Origin: Hyphomicrobiaceae bacterium
GTDB lineage: Bacteria; Pseudomonadota; Alphaproteobacteria; Rhizobiales; Hyphomicrobiaceae
Direction: 5' to 3'
Assembly: GCA_023384095.1 (NCBI GenBank)
Contig: JAHDXT010000004.1
Span: forward strand, 1 to 64,000
DNA: 64,000 nucleotides
Position 1 is the first letter of the stretch. Every line of letters starts with the position of its first letter. Below, one piece after another: positions 27,779-37,008 of this stretch. The notes beneath the pieces are model-generated. The model had not been told where the DNA came from. It did not search any database and worked only from the letters and a program-made list of their open reading frames with translations. Both the position numbers and the translations under genes were made by a program.

Positions 27779-28776
27779 GCAAGTTGTGCACCGTCGCGAT
27801 CGTTGCCGCGGCCTCGAGCGGGCTCGGCGCCTGCGCCACCAGCGTCAAGGTGCCGGAGATCCCGATCCTCGACAGCCCGGCAATGGCGGCCGCGCGACGC
27901 GAGCCGCATCCGCAGTTTCCCGTCCGCTATGTCGAGGTGCCGACACCGCTTCCACTTCCCGGCCAGCTCAAGCCCGTCGGCAAGGAGGCCGATAAGAAGA
28001 AGGACACGCGCCCGCCGTCAGAACGCGTGAGCGGCGCCAATGCCGCGGCGCGCATGGAGCCGGTCAAGGACGGCTACATCAATGCCATTCAGGTCTATCC
28101 CTATACCAAGGGCGCACTCTACCAGCTCTACGCCGCCGTCAACCAGGTGACCGACATCGCCCTCGAGCCCGGCGAGAAGCTCGTCTCCGTCTCCGCCGGC
28201 GACACCGTCAGATGGGTGGTCGGCGACACGACCAGCGGCGAGGGCGAGGGTGCCCAGGTCCATATTCTCGTGAAGCCAGTCGGCGCCGACCTCGAGACCA
28301 ATCTCGTCATCACCACCGACCGGCGAACCTATCATCTGGAGATGCGCTCCAGTAACAAGACCTACATGGCCTCGGTGTCGTGGACCTTTCCCGCCGCCGA
28401 GCTCGTCTCCTTGCGCAAGCAGCGCGACGAGGCCGCTGCTTCGCTGGCCTCGATTGCGGATACCGCTGTCAACATCGACCAGCTGCGGTTCCGCTATCGC
28501 ATCGAGGGCGATGCGCCCTGGAAGCCACGGCAGGTGTTCGACGATGGCGCCAAGGTCTATATCCAGTTTCCGTCGGGCCTGGCCCAGAGCGAGGCGCCGC
28601 CGCTGTTCGTCATGGGCCCCGACGGCAAGGCGGCTCTCGTCAACTACCGTGTACGCGGCACCACCTACATCGTCGACCGGCTGTTCGCCGCCGCTGAGCT
28701 TCGCCTTGGCACAGCCCCGCAACGTGTCGTTCGCATCGTGCGCACCGACGCCGTGTGGCGGGAGACGCGGTCATGA
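27775..28776 (+). CDS. trbG: TrbG (VirB9-like outer-membrane complex protein), copy A
   Basis: 333 residues with a short signal sequence and a lipobox-like SGLGACA near residue 20, so it may be a lipoprotein. Beyond this lies the VirB9/TrbG/CagX domain (AIQVYPYTKGALYQLYAAVNQVTDIAL, the beta-rich DRRTYHLEMRS, and a C-terminal GTTYIVDRLFAAAELRLG). It forms the outer-membrane core with TrbI. The ATGA overlaps on both sides show tight operon coupling. Confidence 0.93.
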   Translation: MSKLCTVAIVAAASSGLGACATSVKVPEIPILDSPAMAAARREPHPQFPVRYVEVPTPLPLPGQLKPVGKEADKKKDTRPPSERVSGANAAARMEPVKDGYINAIQVYPYTKGALYQLYAAVNQVTDIALEPGEKLVSVSAGDTVRWVVGDTTSGEGEGAQVHILVKPVGADLETNLVITTDRRTYHLEMRSSNKTYMASVSWTFPAAELVSLRKQRDEAAASLASIADTAVNIDQLRFRYRIEGDAPWKPRQVFDDGAKVYIQFPSGLAQSEAPPLFVMGPDGKAALVNYRVRGTTYIVDRLFAAAELRLGTAPQRVVRIVRTDAVWRETRS

Positions 28777-29999
28777 CGGACACGGATCACAGCAACAAGG
28801 CAGAGAACAAGGTCGCGCCGGAGACGCTGGAGCTGCGCGCCCGGCCGCAGCCGGTCACCCGCATCAATCGCAGGATCGTGTTTGGCGGAGTTGCCGTTGT
28901 GCTTCTGTTCGTTGCCAGCCTAGTTCTCATCGCGTTGCAGCCGCCGAAACTCAATGTCGACACACCGCGCGAGCTCATCAACGTCGAGCACAAGCGGATC
29001 ACAGATGGATTGCAGCGGCTGCCGGCCACCTACGACAGCCTCCCTGTGGACCCGCGCGACGAACCACCCAATTCGCCAGCAGTAGTTCCTCAGTTGCGGA
29101 AGGCAAGCAGCGATCTCGCCGACGAGGGGGAGCAGATCGAGAGAACACGTCTCGCCCGTATGGTCGGTCAGGCGCGGGAATCGCCGGTGTTCTTCCGGCT
29201 TCAGTTGAAAGCACCGCGCGATGGTGCGGCCAACACCGAGCCGAGCAATCAATCGCGATCGACAACGGCCACAAGACAGTGGGCGCGCCCGCTCGCACCA
29301 AGCGATCTCGCCGGGACCAGCACCGATGTGACAGAGGGCCGGCGCAAGCTGCTGTTCCTCAGGTCGGAACCCGAGAAGGACATCTACAACCCGCACGCCT
29401 TGCAGACGCCGGCCTCGCCCTATCAGTTGATGGCCGGCACGGTCATCGCCGCGAGCCTTGTCAGCGGGCTCAATTCGGATCTCCCGGGTTTCGTCATCGC
29501 TCAGGTGACCGAGAACGTCTACGACACCGTCTCGGGCCGCTTCTTGCTGATCCCGCAAGGCGCGCGGCTGATCGGCAAGTACGACAATGTCGTCGCCTTC
29601 GGCCAGGAGCGCGCGCTCGTGGTGTGGCAGCGCATCATCTTACCCGACGGCTCCTCCGTTGTGATCGACAACCTCCCGGCCACGGACACGGGCGGCTATT
29701 CCGGGTTGGCCGATCAGGTGGACCTTCATACCTGGCAATTGCTCAACGGCGTTGCGCTGGCGACCGTGCTCGGGGCGGGGAGCGAACTCGTCTACGGTTC
29801 CTCCGACAACGATCTCGTCCGCGCCCTGCAGCTCTCAACGCAGTCGACCTCCAACCGCGCGGGCCAGCGCCTCATTGAGCGCAACCTCAATGTCCAGCCG
29901 ACCATCACCGTGCGCCCCGGCTGGCCGCTGCGCGTCATCGTCCACAAGGACATCATCCTGCGCCCCTACCAGGGCGCCACTACCCTCACAGCCAACTGA
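28773..29999 (+). CDS. trbI: TrbI (VirB10-like), copy A
   Basis: About 408 residues, starting at the ATG that overlaps the trbG stop. A cytoplasmic N-terminus (LRARPQPVTRINRRIVFGG), one transmembrane helix (about 35-55), a proline-rich periplasmic linker, and the VirB10 barrel domain (AGTVIAASLVSGLNSDLPG, ARLIGKYDNVVAFGQERALV, PGWPLRVIVHKDI). It spans both membranes to gate the channel. The linker (about 90-190) is the part most diverged from copy B. Confidence 0.93.
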   Translation: MTDTDHSNKAENKVAPETLELRARPQPVTRINRRIVFGGVAVVLLFVASLVLIALQPPKLNVDTPRELINVEHKRITDGLQRLPATYDSLPVDPRDEPPNSPAVVPQLRKASSDLADEGEQIERTRLARMVGQARESPVFFRLQLKAPRDGAANTEPSNQSRSTTATRQWARPLAPSDLAGTSTDVTEGRRKLLFLRSEPEKDIYNPHALQTPASPYQLMAGTVIAASLVSGLNSDLPGFVIAQVTENVYDTVSGRFLLIPQGARLIGKYDNVVAFGQERALVVWQRIILPDGSSVVIDNLPATDTGGYSGLADQVDLHTWQLLNGVALATVLGAGSELVYGSSDNDLVRALQLSTQSTSNRAGQRLIERNLNVQPTITVRPGWPLRVIVHKDIILRPYQGATTLTAN

Positions 30000-30016
30000 C
30001 GAAGGGCGTACACCGC

Positions 30017-30337
30017 ATGGCCGTTATCGGAACCTTCTCGGCCGTCAAGGACGGCTACGCCGGCAGCATCCGCACGCTCACCATCAACGGACGGGTGAAG
30101 ATCCTCGCCAATGACCGCAAGGACACCGAAGGGGCGCCGGATTTCCGGGTTTCGCTCGGCCCCACCGAAATCGGTGCGGCCTGGCGCCGGATCAAGCAGG
30201 GTACGGATCAGAGCTATCTGCGTGTGAGGCTCGACGATCCAGCCTGGCCGCAACCCATATGGGCTATTCTTATAGAAGCGACGGACGACGGCATCATTCG
30301 GCTGATCTGGCGCCGTGAAAAGCCGGAGGGCGTCTGA
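30017..30337 (+). CDS. DUF736 protein, copy A
   Basis: 106 residues, DUF736 family (AVIGTFSAVKDGYAGSIRTL, AAWRRIKQGTDQSYLRVRLDDP). Small basic cytoplasmic proteins of this family are found in alphaproteobacterial plasmids and ICEs, close to trb genes; the function is not established. 17 bp after trbI and conserved at the same place in copy B. Confidence 0.88.
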   Translation: MAVIGTFSAVKDGYAGSIRTLTINGRVKILANDRKDTEGAPDFRVSLGPTEIGAAWRRIKQGTDQSYLRVRLDDPAWPQPIWAILIEATDDGIIRLIWRREKPEGV

Positions 30338-30340
30338 GCA

Positions 30341-30868
30341 ATGTCGTCCTCCGATGCACTTAAGACGGACCTCGAGTGGCCAGCGCCGGCAAGACGGCGC
30401 GCGCGCGCAGCTCCTCGTCTCGAGGACTATCCCGTGCACACGACGGAAAAACTGCGCTTCGCTGACACCGATTGCAACGGGCACATCTCTAATGCCGTGT
30501 TCGCCGTCTGCTGCCAGAACGCGCGCATGGAGCTGTTGCACGATCCGCGCTGCGTCCCGCTGCCGATCGATGCCCAGTTCGTAATCGCACGGCTCGAGAT
30601 CGACTTCCTCGGCGAGATGCATTGGCCGAATAGCGTCGTGATCGGCACACGGTGTGAGCACGTTGGCCGCGCCTCGCTGGTGATGGCGCAGGCTCTATTC
30701 ATTGCGGGTCGCTGCGCTGCCATCGCCATGTCGACGGTCGTCCTCATGGACCGTGTAACGCGGCGCGCCACGTCGTTGCCGTCGGAGACGGCCTCTGCGC
30801 TTCGAGCTTTTATCGTCCCACCAATCGACGGATCGTTGCTGGCACGGCGGCAGGGGTGGGAGGGCTGA
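30341..30868 (+). CDS. Acyl-CoA thioesterase, hotdog (4HBT) family, copy A
   Basis: 175 residues. The active-site-like run RFADTDCNGHISNAVFAVCCQ matches the YbgC/4-hydroxybenzoyl-CoA thioesterase hotdog fold (aspartate in TD, GH, N). Such enzymes hydrolyse acyl-CoA thioesters. Three bases separate it from DUF736 and a few from the MFS gene. Its place in the conjugation operon is kept in copy B, so it is part of the core; its substrate is unknown. Confidence 0.8.
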   Translation: MSSSDALKTDLEWPAPARRRARAAPRLEDYPVHTTEKLRFADTDCNGHISNAVFAVCCQNARMELLHDPRCVPLPIDAQFVIARLEIDFLGEMHWPNSVVIGTRCEHVGRASLVMAQALFIAGRCAAIAMSTVVLMDRVTRRATSLPSETASALRAFIVPPIDGSLLARRQGWEG

Positions 30869-30872
30869 GCCT

Positions 30873-32549
30873 ATGCGAACAGCGGTCGCCTCAGTTGATC
30901 GGTATCTCGATGCATCGAATGGCTTGGCAGTGCATCCGGACGACGCGCTGCCGCGCTTTCTGAGCGGCCCGAAGGGTAGACAAGACGAGGCACACCAGCT
31001 CGCCGGCATCTGGCGCGTTGTCTTCGCCGTGCTGCTGCCGTTCGCTGCCGGCTATTGTCTCAGCTACTTCTATCGCACCATCAATGCGCTCATCTCTCAC
31101 AGGCTCGGCGAGGACTTGGCTCTCTCTGCGGCCGATCTCGGCATTCTCACGGCCGTCCTGTTCCTGACGTTCGCGCTGATCCAGCTGCCGCTTGGCGTTT
31201 GGCTCGACCGCTACGGGCCGCGCCCCGTGCAGGTGGTCCTGCTATTCATCGCGGCAGTCGGAGCTGCTGTGTTTGCCTGTGCACAGAGCCTTGTTGGATT
31301 GGTCATCGGGCGAGCTCTGATCGGTGTCGGCGTGGCCGGCGCGCTGATGGCCGGCCTCAAAGGCCTCGCGCTGTGGTGGCCGCCCGAGCGGATCGCGTTG
31401 GCCAATGGCTTGCTAATCACATTGGGAACGCTCGGCGCGGTCATCGCAACGGCACCCGCCGAGCTGCTGATGGCATCCATCGGCTGGCGTGGACTGTTCC
31501 TGCTACTGGCTGCGCTGACGGCAGCATCGGCGCTGCTGATTCTGTGCGTCGTGCCCCATCGCCCGGCCCCCGGAAAAACGGCGTCGATGGTGGCCGGCCC
31601 GACCATTCGCGCCATCTACCGCGACGCACGCTTCTGGCGTCTCGCGCCACTCTCGGCAACGAGCATCGGCTCAGCGTGGGCATTACAGGGATTGTGGGCC
31701 GCCCCGTGGCTCGCCGACGTCGAAGGGCTGCAGCGGGATGACGTCGTCGCGCATCTGCTGGTGATGGCGATCGCCCTCAGCGCATCAGCGCTGGCATTTG
31801 GTGTGGCCGCCGATCAGCTTCGTTGCCGCGGCGTATCACTGTCGACGAGCTTTGCGTTCTCCACGGGCTTCGCCCTGTTGGCGCAGCTCTCGCTCGTAAT
31901 GAGCTGGCCGGTCCCGACCTGGCTGCCCTGGATTGCTATCTCCGGGGTCGGCGCTGCAACGGTATTGAGCTATGCGATCCTCGCCGAATTGTTCCCGAAG
32001 TCGGCAGCGGGTCGTGCAAACGGCGCACTCAATCTGCTCCATATCGGCAGCGCGTTCCTGGTGCAGGTTGGCATTGGCTTCATCGTAGAATTTTGGCCGG
32101 TGGAGACCGGACGCCATCCGCCAATCGCCTATCAGACCGCGTTCAGCCTCAACCTTGCCCTCCAGGCAGCGGCGTTTGCGTGGTTTGTCTGGCCACGGCA
32201 GGGCACGCAGGTCAAAGAGTTCTCGGCTCACCCCGTCCACGCGCTGGCCGCGACGCTCCGTGTCTCGCCAGCTGCCGCCGCTCCTTACTTGCGCGGCTGG
32301 CAGGATTGGCGGTCGCGGCAGCAGATAGCGCGCCAACAAGCGAACGCATGGCGCTTGGTGGCACTGGTCTCGTTTGCAGTGGCGATTGCAATCGGTTCTT
32401 CGCTCGCGATTCCACCTAAGAGGGATCCGGCCTCACCTCATTCGTCGTCCTCTCAGCTCGCCACGTCTCCGGCTCCAGACGCGGCGGCAGCGCACATCAC
32501 GCCTCAGCGAATGAGTGTTCAGCTGAGGCAATCGCATCGAAAGGAGTAA
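30873..32549 (+). CDS. MFS transporter, copy A
   Basis: 558 residues with about 12 hydrophobic helices between residues 45 and 455. The MFS signature loop is seen (LGVWLDRYGPRPVQ between helices 2 and 3), with FYRTINALIS in helix 1. After helix 12 a C-terminal extension of about 100 residues includes a further hydrophobic helix (WRLVALVSFAVAIAIGSSLAI). The substrate is unknown. It is conserved with the thioesterase at the end of the trb operon in both copies, which suggests the pair handles one acyl-type compound; that is inference. Confidence 0.85.
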   Translation: MRTAVASVDRYLDASNGLAVHPDDALPRFLSGPKGRQDEAHQLAGIWRVVFAVLLPFAAGYCLSYFYRTINALISHRLGEDLALSAADLGILTAVLFLTFALIQLPLGVWLDRYGPRPVQVVLLFIAAVGAAVFACAQSLVGLVIGRALIGVGVAGALMAGLKGLALWWPPERIALANGLLITLGTLGAVIATAPAELLMASIGWRGLFLLLAALTAASALLILCVVPHRPAPGKTASMVAGPTIRAIYRDARFWRLAPLSATSIGSAWALQGLWAAPWLADVEGLQRDDVVAHLLVMAIALSASALAFGVAADQLRCRGVSLSTSFAFSTGFALLAQLSLVMSWPVPTWLPWIAISGVGAATVLSYAILAELFPKSAAGRANGALNLLHIGSAFLVQVGIGFIVEFWPVETGRHPPIAYQTAFSLNLALQAAAFAWFVWPRQGTQVKEFSAHPVHALAATLRVSPAAAAPYLRGWQDWRSRQQIARQQANAWRLVALVSFAVAIAIGSSLAIPPKRDPASPHSSSSQLATSPAPDAAAAHITPQRMSVQLRQSHRKE

Positions 32550-32551
32550 TC

Positions 32552-32785
32552 ATGACCACGACAACCGACCCAGTCTTCGGCACAACAGCCAATTCTCCTT
32601 CCGACGACATTTTCTGGAATCTCAAGACCGTCCGGCAGAAGACCGGTCTGTCGTCGGCCTCAATCTATCGCTATATGGCCCTCGATCTCTTTCCGGCCCG
32701 GCGCAAGATAGGTCCGAATCGCGTCGCTTGGCTCGCGTCGGAAGTGAAGGCCTGGAGCGAAAGCCGTCCCGAGCCGAAGGGATAG
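32552..32785 (+). CDS. AlpA-family winged-helix regulator (possible excisionase), copy A
   Basis: 77 residues. The MerR/AlpA-like helix-turn-helix is LKTVRQKTGLSSASIYRYMA...FPARRKIGPNRVAWLASEVKAW. Small AlpA proteins of ICEs act as recombination directionality factors or as activators of integrase expression. It lies two bases after the MFS gene, preceded by AAGGAG. The position next to the attachment-site-like sequence and integrase fits an excision role, which is inference. Confidence 0.88.
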   Translation: MTTTTDPVFGTTANSPSDDIFWNLKTVRQKTGLSSASIYRYMALDLFPARRKIGPNRVAWLASEVKAWSESRPEPKG

Positions 32786-33691
32786 GGAGGGCCATCTGCG
32801 GCTTAGCCCCTGCTGACCATTTCGATTAACGGCCACGATGATCGCCTTGGACGAACCATCAGCCGCATCATCAAAGTGCAGCTTGGATCAGCAGTTTGGG
32901 TTGACAAACATCTTCGCTGTGTTGGCCAACTGGAGATAGCGCCGCCTCACACAACACATCAACTTACCATGCCGGCCCACGCCGGCTTGTCGGTACGGAA
33001 TCTGTCGGTTCGCGAAGGTAGTTCACGCGCGATCCAGCCGCCAGCAAGCGTCAACCCGCAGTGTCAACAAATATGTGTCAAAAGCAACCTTGTCGGTTGC
33101 AGATGCGCCTCGGCGCAACAACCAGGTGCTCCTCGCTCCTGCCACTCAAATCAGCCCACCGCAGTCGCAGGACACGCTCACCACTCCGCTTGGGCTCAAC
33201 AGTGCGCCGTCCTTGGCTGAATTATTCACAAGCTCCTGGACGGTGAGAGAGAGGCTCCGGACTGACGAAGACCTTTGCTATGCTGATTTATAAGCGGCAG
33301 CAAGCGCCCCCCGGATGGCAGGGAGACTTCGCTTCCGCCCGTTTCAGTATTATGCCCGCGACTGGACAACGGGGATGTGGCGGACCGCGTTTAGCCCAGA
33401 TTCTTCCGATCTAACAGTAACTCTTCTGCGGTGTAGTTGCGGTGCAGCTTGATCAGCTTAGACCGAATACTCGCCTGAACGGCAACCGCAACGTACTGAG
33501 TATTCTGGGTTTTTGATTGGTGGAGCCGAGGGGAATCGAACACAATCCCTCAAGTTCTCTCAGCATCTGTCATGGAGCCCACAAAATTTTGATGTAGTTC
33601 AACAATATGCCGCAATTCTCTGGTAGCGTTTTCCCCAGTCGCCCCACGCCTTCTCTCGACATCTCAGAGAAAATGTGGGGTAAAATGTGGG
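32786..33691 (+). other. Non-coding segment between alpA (A) and the integrase, holding the att-like site
   Basis: About 900 bp with no credible gene. It contains the tRNA 3'-end match at 33522-33545 and, just before the integrase, a tandem direct repeat of AAAATGTGGGGT (two units, about 33669-33692). These are candidate arm-type binding sites for the integrase or AlpA. The base composition is less GC-rich than the flanking core genes. Confidence 0.5.
33522..33545 (-). other. tRNA 3'-end fragment (attachment-site-like)
   Basis: On the minus strand the sequence reads GTTCGATTCCCC followed by TCGGCTCCACCA: a T-loop, the 3' half of the T-stem, the acceptor strand CGGCTCC, discriminator A and CCA. 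The bases just upstream (GGATTGT) do not pair with the T-stem, and no 5' acceptor follows, so this is only the 3' end of a tRNA. That is the usual core of tyrosine-recombinase att sites. An acceptor of GGGGCCG type would fit an alanine tRNA. Confidence 0.75.
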
Positions 33692-34999
33692 GTGGAAAGC
33701 TCGAAAGAGGATCGCGTGAAACAGCGGCGTTCGCACCCCGTCAATGCGCTGACGCCCGCCGCCGTCCGGCAGCTGAAGAAGCCGGGGCGTCACGCCGATG
33801 GCAATGGCCTCTATCTCGAAATCGATCCGTCCGGGGCGCGGCGATGGATATTGCGCGTGGTCGTCCATGGCCGCCGGCGCGACATCGGGCTTGGCAGCGC
33901 GCGCACCGTTCCGCTGGGTGACGCTCGCAGTACCGCTGCCACAATGCGTCGGCTTGCACGCGAAGGCGGTGACCCACTTGCCGAGCGGCGGAAGGCCCAG
34001 ACGATCATTCCCTCGTTCAAGAAAGCTGCCGAGACGGTGCACGCCGAAACTCTCAGCAGCTGGAAGAACGAGAAGCACGCCGCGTCCTGGCTCACGTCGC
34101 TGGAGACGCACGCCTACCCAGTGCTTGGCAACCGTCGCGCTGACCAGATTGAGACCGCAGACATCCTGAAGGTCTTGGCACCGATCTGGCTTACGAAAGC
34201 GGAAACGGCGCGCCGGGTGCGGCAGCGCATCCGCACTGTCCTCGATTGGGTGCGGGTGGCTTACAGCCTGCCCGCTGCGAACCCTGTCGACGGCGTCGAA
34301 CGCGGATTGCCGAAGCAACCGGAGCGCAACGCGCACTTTGCGGCGATGGCCTATACCGAAGTCCCAAACTTCATCAAGCGGCTCCAACTCCGCTCGGATG
34401 CGGACATGGCCGCGCTCGCATTTGAGTTTCTCATTTTGACCGCGGCGCGCACCAACGAGGTCCTTCCTGCCCGTCGGGAAGAGATCGACTTCAGCCGTGA
34501 GGTTTGGACCGTTCCGCCCGAGCGCATGAAAGCCGGCGTCGAGCACATCGTCCCCTTGTCCAAGCGGGCGGTGGCCATCTTGAAGCGGGGGCTGGAGCTC
34601 GGCGGCAAGCACGAGGAGCTGGTGTTTCCGAGTCGGCGTCGTGGCAAGCCGTTGTCCAACATGGTCTTTCTCATGGCGTTGCGGCGTATGAAGCTTGAAG
34701 TTACGGCGCACGGATTTCGCTCGTCCTTCCGCGACTGGGCGGCGGAAGAGACGGCCTTCCCCGATTTCGTCGTCGAGAAGGCTTTGGCGCACACCATCGA
34801 CAATAAGGTCGAGGCGGCGTATCGCCGGGGCGATCTGCTCAAGAAACGGCGCGAATTGATGAACGCATGGGCGGCATATTGTGCCGGGGATCCAACCCCC
34901 AGGACGGAAGCCGACGGCAAGAGCCCCGAACTCAAGCCGCGGGCTCATTTCGATGTGGATCCCAATGAACTGACCAAGCCGACGGCTCAGGGGCACTGA
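33692..34999 (+). CDS. int: P4-type tyrosine integrase
   Basis: About 435 residues. N-terminal DUF4102 arm-binding domain (ALTPAAVRQLKKPGRHADGN...), SAM-like core-binding domain, and catalytic domain with the Arg box LTAARTNEVL, HGFRSSFRDWA (HxxR), ALAHTIDN (second His) and AAYRRGDL (Tyr nucleophile). All key residues are present. It starts at GTG 33692 or, more likely, at GTG 33716 behind AAAGAGGA. Integrases of this type insert ICEs at tRNA 3' ends, and the tRNA fragment lies 150 bp upstream. It is the only integrase in the window and sits between the two inverted ICE cores. Confidence 0.93.
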   Translation: MESSKEDRVKQRRSHPVNALTPAAVRQLKKPGRHADGNGLYLEIDPSGARRWILRVVVHGRRRDIGLGSARTVPLGDARSTAATMRRLAREGGDPLAERRKAQTIIPSFKKAAETVHAETLSSWKNEKHAASWLTSLETHAYPVLGNRRADQIETADILKVLAPIWLTKAETARRVRQRIRTVLDWVRVAYSLPAANPVDGVERGLPKQPERNAHFAAMAYTEVPNFIKRLQLRSDADMAALAFEFLILTAARTNEVLPARREEIDFSREVWTVPPERMKAGVEHIVPLSKRAVAILKRGLELGGKHEELVFPSRRRGKPLSNMVFLMALRRMKLEVTAHGFRSSFRDWAAEETAFPDFVVEKALAHTIDNKVEAAYRRGDLLKKRRELMNAWAAYCAGDPTPRTEADGKSPELKPRAHFDVDPNELTKPTAQGH

Positions 35000-35098
35000 T
35001 CTCTGACAGCGTGCGCGAGCTGTTCGTCCAGGGCTCGCCAATAGGTCCACGAAGTCGGTGCTCGAGCCATTCGAAGGGAGAGCGGCGCTCCCCTACTG

Positions 35099-35332
35099 TC
35101 ACCGACCAAGCTCCGGACGATTCTCACTCCACGCTTTCACCTCTGATGCCAGCCAGCCCACGCGATTGGGGCCGAGCTTGCGCCGGGGCGGAAACAGATC
35201 GCGAGCCATGTAGCGATAGATGGTGGCCGACGAGAGACCGGTCTTCTGCCGGACCGTCTTGAGGCTCCAGAAGATGTCGTCGGACGCGGTGTCGGCAGCC
35301 GTGCCAACGGCGCGGTTGGTGGTCATTGTCAT
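35099..35332 (-). CDS. AlpA-family winged-helix regulator (possible excisionase), copy B
   Basis: 77 residues, strongly similar to the copy A protein (LKTVRQKTGLSSATIYRYMARDLFPPRRKLGPN). It is convergent with the integrase gene, whose stop lies 100 bp away, so both ICE cores end with their AlpA gene pointing at the central integrase region. Preceded by GAGGAG and overlapped closely by the MFS stop. Confidence 0.88.
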   Translation of the reverse strand: MTMTTNRAVGTAADTASDDIFWSLKTVRQKTGLSSATIYRYMARDLFPPRRKLGPNRVGWLASEVKAWSENRPELGR

Positions 35333-35334
35333 GA

Positions 35335-37002
35335 TTACTCCTCTCGATGCACTGGTTCCATATGAGCGATCATGCGCGCAGGCCGGATCTGCGCCGTCAC
35401 CGTGGTGGAGCGCTCGTTTGAGGTGAATTGTGCGTGCGGCGGCCGTGTCGGCGAGGCCGGCAATAGAAGTGATGCGAGCGCGGCCATGGTCGCCACCGAG
35501 GCCAGCGCCGCCGCACGCCATGTCGATGCCTGGCGCTGCGCGAGCAGCTGCCGTGAGTGCCAATCCTGGCGGGCCTGGAGATAGGGAACGGCCGCGGCGG
35601 CCGGAACACCGAGCGTCACGACCAGCGCATGAATGGGATGGGCAGAAAGATCCTTGGCAAAAACTGCGCGTTGCCTTGGCCGCACGAACCATAGGAACGC
35701 CGCGATCTGCAGTGCAAGATTGATGCCGAGCGCGGTCTGATACGCCACTGGCGGATAGCGGCCGGCGTCGACCGGCCAGAGCCCGATAATGAATCCGATG
35801 CCAACCTGCACGGCGAACGCGCTGCCGATATGGAGAAGATTGAGCGCGCCGTTGGCGCGGCCCGATGCCGCCTTCGGGAACAGCTCGGCAAGAATTGCAT
35901 AGCTCAAGACGGTGCCCGCACCCATGCCAGCGATGGCGATCCAGGGGAGCCATGTTGGGACCGGCCAGCGCAGGACGAGCGCCAGCTGTGCCAGCAAGGC
36001 GAACCCGGCGGCGACGGCAAAGCTCGTCGATAGGCTGACGCCGCGCCTGCGGAGCAGGTCGCCCGCGGTTCCGAGAATGAGGGCTGATGCACTGAGCGCG
36101 ATCGCCATCGCCAGCAGAGTTGAGACGACATCGTGGCGCTGCAATCCTTCGACGTCAGCGAGCCACGGGCCGGCCCACAACCCCTGCAGCGCCCAGGCCG
36201 AGCCGATGGTCGTCGCCGAGAGAGGCGCGCGACGCCAGAAGCGTGCATCCCGGTAGATGGCGCGGAGGGTCATGTCGGCAGACGCGACTTCGCTTTGTCG
36301 GCGCGCGGGTCGGTCCGGCACGAACCGCAGGATCAGCAGTGCGGCTGCCGCCGTCAGACTGGCCAAGAGCCAGAACAGGCCGCGCCAGCCGATCGACGCG
36401 ATCAGAAGCTCGGCCGGGGCGGTTGCCGTGACGGCACCGAGGGCGCCCAGGGTGATGAGCCAGCCATTGGCCAGTGCGATCCGCTCCGCCGGCCACCACA
36501 GCACGATGGCCTTGAGACCGGCCATCAGTGCGCCGGCGATACCGAGACCGATCAAGGCTCTGCCGACAATCAACCCGGTCAGCCCCTGCGCGCCGGCAAA
36601 GGTGGCGGCGCCAAGCGCCGCAATGGACAAGAGGACGGCCTGCACGCGACGCGGCCCGAAGCGATCGAGCCAGGCGCCGAGCGGGAGCTGAATGGCGGCG
36701 AACGTCAGGAACAGGACAGCGGTGAGCACACCGAGGTCGGCGGCGGAGAGGCCGAACGCGCTGATGAGCGTGCCGGAGATCAGCGCGTTGATGGTGCGAT
36801 AGAGATAGCCGAGATAGTAGCCGGCGGCGAACGGCAGGAGCACCGTCGCAAGGAGATGCCAGATGCGCTTGCTCTCGCCTGTCTTCGCTTCCTCCTCGTC
36901 CGGTTTGCGCAAGACGCGCGGCAGCGCATCATCCGGGTCAGCGGCGAACCCATAGGAGGCAGGGAGATATGGATTGTGCGGCAGTCGCATCGCGGTTGCC
37001 AT
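35335..37002 (-). CDS. MFS transporter, copy B
   Basis: 555 residues, homologous to 30873-32549. Twelve helices, with the conserved inter-helix loop LGAWLDRFGPRRVQ and the same C-terminal extension with a terminal hydrophobic helix. Divergence from copy A is greatest at both ends. A full-length open frame keeps the gene intact. Confidence 0.85.
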   Translation of the reverse strand: MATAMRLPHNPYLPASYGFAADPDDALPRVLRKPDEEEAKTGESKRIWHLLATVLLPFAAGYYLGYLYRTINALISGTLISAFGLSAADLGVLTAVLFLTFAAIQLPLGAWLDRFGPRRVQAVLLSIAALGAATFAGAQGLTGLIVGRALIGLGIAGALMAGLKAIVLWWPAERIALANGWLITLGALGAVTATAPAELLIASIGWRGLFWLLASLTAAAALLILRFVPDRPARRQSEVASADMTLRAIYRDARFWRRAPLSATTIGSAWALQGLWAGPWLADVEGLQRHDVVSTLLAMAIALSASALILGTAGDLLRRRGVSLSTSFAVAAGFALLAQLALVLRWPVPTWLPWIAIAGMGAGTVLSYAILAELFPKAASGRANGALNLLHIGSAFAVQVGIGFIIGLWPVDAGRYPPVAYQTALGINLALQIAAFLWFVRPRQRAVFAKDLSAHPIHALVVTLGVPAAAAVPYLQARQDWHSRQLLAQRQASTWRAAALASVATMAALASLLLPASPTRPPHAQFTSNERSTTVTAQIRPARMIAHMEPVHREE

Positions 37003-37008
37003 CGGGGA

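Noticed and set aside
33522..33545. Complete tRNA gene
   Set aside because: Only the T-loop to CCA part is present; there is no D-arm, anticodon arm or matching 5' acceptor next to it.
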